NCBI RefSeq assembly: GCF_000470775.1
Contig: NC_022438.1
Span: 2,604,001-2,668,000 of the forward strand
Length of the DNA: 64,000 nucleotides
From: Leifsonia xyli subsp. cynodontis DSM 46306
Lineage (GTDB): Bacteria; Actinomycetota; Actinomycetes; Actinomycetales; Microbacteriaceae
Direction: 5' to 3'
Below are positions 62,534 through 64,000 of this stretch, piece by piece (the first letter of the stretch is position 1; every line of letters begins with the position of its first letter). A program made the position numbers and the translations under genes. The notes below the pieces were generated by a model that was not told the origin of the DNA, made no database searches, and was given only the letters and a program-made list of their open reading frames with translations.

Positions 62534-63181
62534 GTGGGCAGCCCGCTTCGCAACCCGAGCATCATGGTCAGTCTGGCGCTCGCCGCGCAGAAGGCCGGAG
62601 CTGCCGGCATCCGCGCCGAAGGCGCCGAGGACATCTCCCAGATCGTCCGTGCGGTGCAGATCCCTGTCATCGGAATTCGCAAGAAGCACTATGACGGAGG
62701 CGAGGTCTACATCACCCCAACTCGGTTCGAGGTGGACGAGATTGCCGGAGCCGGAGCGACGATCCTCGCGCTGGACGCCACGACCCGGCCACGACCCGGA
62801 GGGGAAACGCTCGAGTGCGTCGTCAGCCACGCCAAAGCACTCGGACTCATCGTGATGGCCGATCTCTCACGAGCAGAGGACGCCGGCCCGGCCGTCGAAG
62901 CCGGCGCCGATGTCCTCGTCACAACGCTCGTGGCAGCAAGCGAGCAAGACATCCGCCCGGGAGGACCCAATCTTTCGGTCATCGAGCGGCTGGCCCAGAG
63001 CTTCCCCGATCGGCAGATCATCGCCGAGGGGCGATTCGCGGGACCGAAGGACGTCCAGGGAGCACTCCGCGCAGGCGCCTCCACCGTCGTCGTCGGCAAA
63101 GCAGTCACCGACGCCTATGCCCTCACCATCGATCTCGTCGCCGCAGCCAACTCCTTGGCCGCATCCCGGCCCGTTGGCTAA
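62534..63181 (+). CDS. nanE: N-acetylmannosamine-6-phosphate 2-epimerase
   Basis: TIM-barrel enzyme converting ManNAc-6-P to GlcNAc-6-P in sialic-acid/ManNAc catabolism. Core motifs: QKAGAAGIRAEGAEDI, IPVIGIRKKHYDGGEVYITP (catalytic Lys), ILALDATTRPRPGG and IIAEGRFAGPKDV. GTG 62534 gives 215 residues but cuts the first strand: in the same frame PPGVFISCQAPVG lies upstream (to about 62500) with no ATG or GTG, so the original start appears to have been lost by an indel in 62465-62500. May therefore be an impaired or pseudo gene. Follows the kinase; precedes gntR. Confidence 0.82.
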   Translation: MGSPLRNPSIMVSLALAAQKAGAAGIRAEGAEDISQIVRAVQIPVIGIRKKHYDGGEVYITPTRFEVDEIAGAGATILALDATTRPRPGGETLECVVSHAKALGLIVMADLSRAEDAGPAVEAGADVLVTTLVAASEQDIRPGGPNLSVIERLAQSFPDRQIIAEGRFAGPKDVQGALRAGASTVVVGKAVTDAYALTIDLVAAANSLAASRPVG

Positions 63182-63248
63182 GACTGGGGTTTTCGAGTAA
63201 AAATAGAGAACCGCTGGTGGCTCCGGCGGCCTGAAAAGGGAGAACCCA

Positions 63249-63947
63249 GTGGCGAAGTACGAAGACGTGCTGAAAGACCTCTCCCTGTCGATCGCCAAGA
63301 TGCAGCCCGGCGAGCGCCTCGCCGGCGAACAGGCATTGGCGGCGCAATACGGCGTATCGGCCATGACCGTGCGGCGCGCCCTGCAAGTTCTGATCCAAGC
63401 CAAGCGAATCATCGGAATCCGCGGACGCGGCACCTTCGTCGCCCAGCCAACCGTGACCAAGCGGATGGTGATGGCATCGTTCACGGACTCGATGAAGGCC
63501 TCTGGCATGACCGCTCATGCGCGTGTCTTAGCCGCGACCATCGGGCCCGCCGGCGCAGAAGCCGCCGCGGACCTGAACATCCAGCGAAATGACCAAATCA
63601 TCACCGTGGAGCGCCTCCGTTTCGGCGACGACGTCGCCTTGAGCATCGACCGCACTGTGCTGAATGCGGAAAGAGTGCCTGGCCTGCTGGGGGAGGACCT
63701 GACCGGCTCTCTCTACGAACTGCTCTACCGTCGATACGGGATGACGCTCTCGCGAGCCGAATCGCGTGTGTCGGCGGTGCTTCCGACAGCGGAGGAGGCA
63801 GCCCTGCTGAACATCCCGCCCAGCCAGCCCTGCCTGCGCGTACACTCCCGGAGCATGACCGACGAGAGGGCGATCGCTGAGCAGACCACCTCGCTCTACC
63901 GGGGTGACCGCTATGAGCTTTCCTTCAACCCGGACGCCGAGACCTGA
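63249..63947 (+). CDS. GntR/HutC-family transcriptional regulator
   Basis: 232 residues. The winged HTH (about 1-68: LAGEQALAAQYGVSAMTVRRALQVL, wing GIRGRGTFVA) is followed by a UTRA ligand domain (about 90-225: ITVERLRFGDDVALSIDRTV, YELLYRRYGMTLSRAESRVS, CLRVHSRSMTD). AAAAGGGAG just before GTG 63249 supports the start. UTRA regulators of amino-sugar loci sense GlcNAc-6-P-like ligands (family knowledge), which fits nanE and the kinase next to it. It likely binds the palindrome at 61485. Intact, although most genes it would control are broken. Confidence 0.9.
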   Translation: MAKYEDVLKDLSLSIAKMQPGERLAGEQALAAQYGVSAMTVRRALQVLIQAKRIIGIRGRGTFVAQPTVTKRMVMASFTDSMKASGMTAHARVLAATIGPAGAEAAADLNIQRNDQIITVERLRFGDDVALSIDRTVLNAERVPGLLGEDLTGSLYELLYRRYGMTLSRAESRVSAVLPTAEEAALLNIPPSQPCLRVHSRSMTDERAIAEQTTSLYRGDRYELSFNPDAET

Positions 63948-64000
63948 GCACACGTTGTAAGGCCATTCACATTCGTCAGATCGGTGCCATGTCCGCGAAA
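63948..64000. other. End of window, no feature seen
   Basis: The last 53 bases after the GntR stop contain no recognisable gene start or structure. Confidence 0.4.

Noticed and set aside
1..64000. tRNA or rRNA genes
   Set aside because: No cloverleaf with a GTTCRA T-loop or rRNA signature was noticed by reading; a tRNAscan run would be decisive.

Overview
The window comes from a very GC-rich actinobacterium. Gene content (ppm1-type mannosyltransferase, methylcitrate cycle prpDBC, DUF6421, CE1758/CE1759-type flavin pair, IS481 elements) and GTG-rich, often leaderless genes suggest Microbacteriaceae. The extreme load of broken genes (about 26 pseudogenes or fragments beside about 30 intact genes) resembles a host-restricted Leifsonia xyli-like genome. 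That species call is inference from content; no alignment was run.

Layout. 1-3384: remains of a polysaccharide-use locus: tail of a GH26-like hydrolase, an intact LacI regulator, a promoter/operator, a frameshifted sugar-binding lipoprotein and a GH43 remnant joined at a deletion scar. 3537-10532 (minus): intact threonine aldolase, then decayed GH38, GH3, SDR and DUF6421 genes whose start/stop codons overlap, so once one operon. 10866-13244: broken SDR and amino-acid permease. 13314-19869: housekeeping block (xthA, pyrE, a membrane protein, a HAD phosphatase, a SpoU methylase) with two broken genes. 19916-23168: TetR-controlled YhgE/Pip export operon with its palindromic operator. 23195-24840: a resolvase remnant and an IS481 copy with CTAG target duplication. 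25361-35459: purA, a broken Eis-like acetyltransferase, an ABC/FtsX pair, chorismate mutase, SDR, a processive glycosyltransferase and an LLM/FMN-reductase flavin pair. 35671-44315: class A PBP, an EamA transporter that has lost its stop, purL, and an oligopeptide ABC system whose permease is fused by deletion to a PEP-mutase-like gene. 44361-52134: broken LssY-like gene, trhO, ppm1, a PEBP-family gene, prpD-prpB-prpC. 52463-55233: a lipoprotein and a multi-frameshifted multidomain alpha/beta hydrolase with a helical, WXG-like N-terminus; this pair is the best candidate here for an undescribed system. 55461-57468: a second IS481 interrupted by an IS5-family element. 57782-63947: an amino-sugar (ManNAc/sialic-acid type) uptake and catabolic locus: two permeases, binding protein, BadF-type kinase, nanE and a GntR/UTRA regulator around a 16-bp palindrome.

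DNA-level patterns matter most: (i) at least 13 genes start 6-7 nt after a TANNNT hexamer, predicting leaderless mRNAs, and in two cases the upstream TAG stop forms part of the hexamer; (ii) two long hairpins at 31964-32029 and 42015-42080 share a loop motif and show compensatory changes in their stems; (iii) a TCTCCTCCYTTT-based repeat occupies at least four intergenic gaps between convergent genes; (iv) several genes are joined by deletions leaving chimeric ORFs.

In the intact parts, prpDBC would convert propionyl-CoA-derived 2-methylcitrate to pyruvate and succinate, purA/purL/pyrE supply nucleotides, and the PBP, ppm1 and the processive glycosyltransferase serve the envelope. Most sugar-scavenging systems visible here are inactivated.
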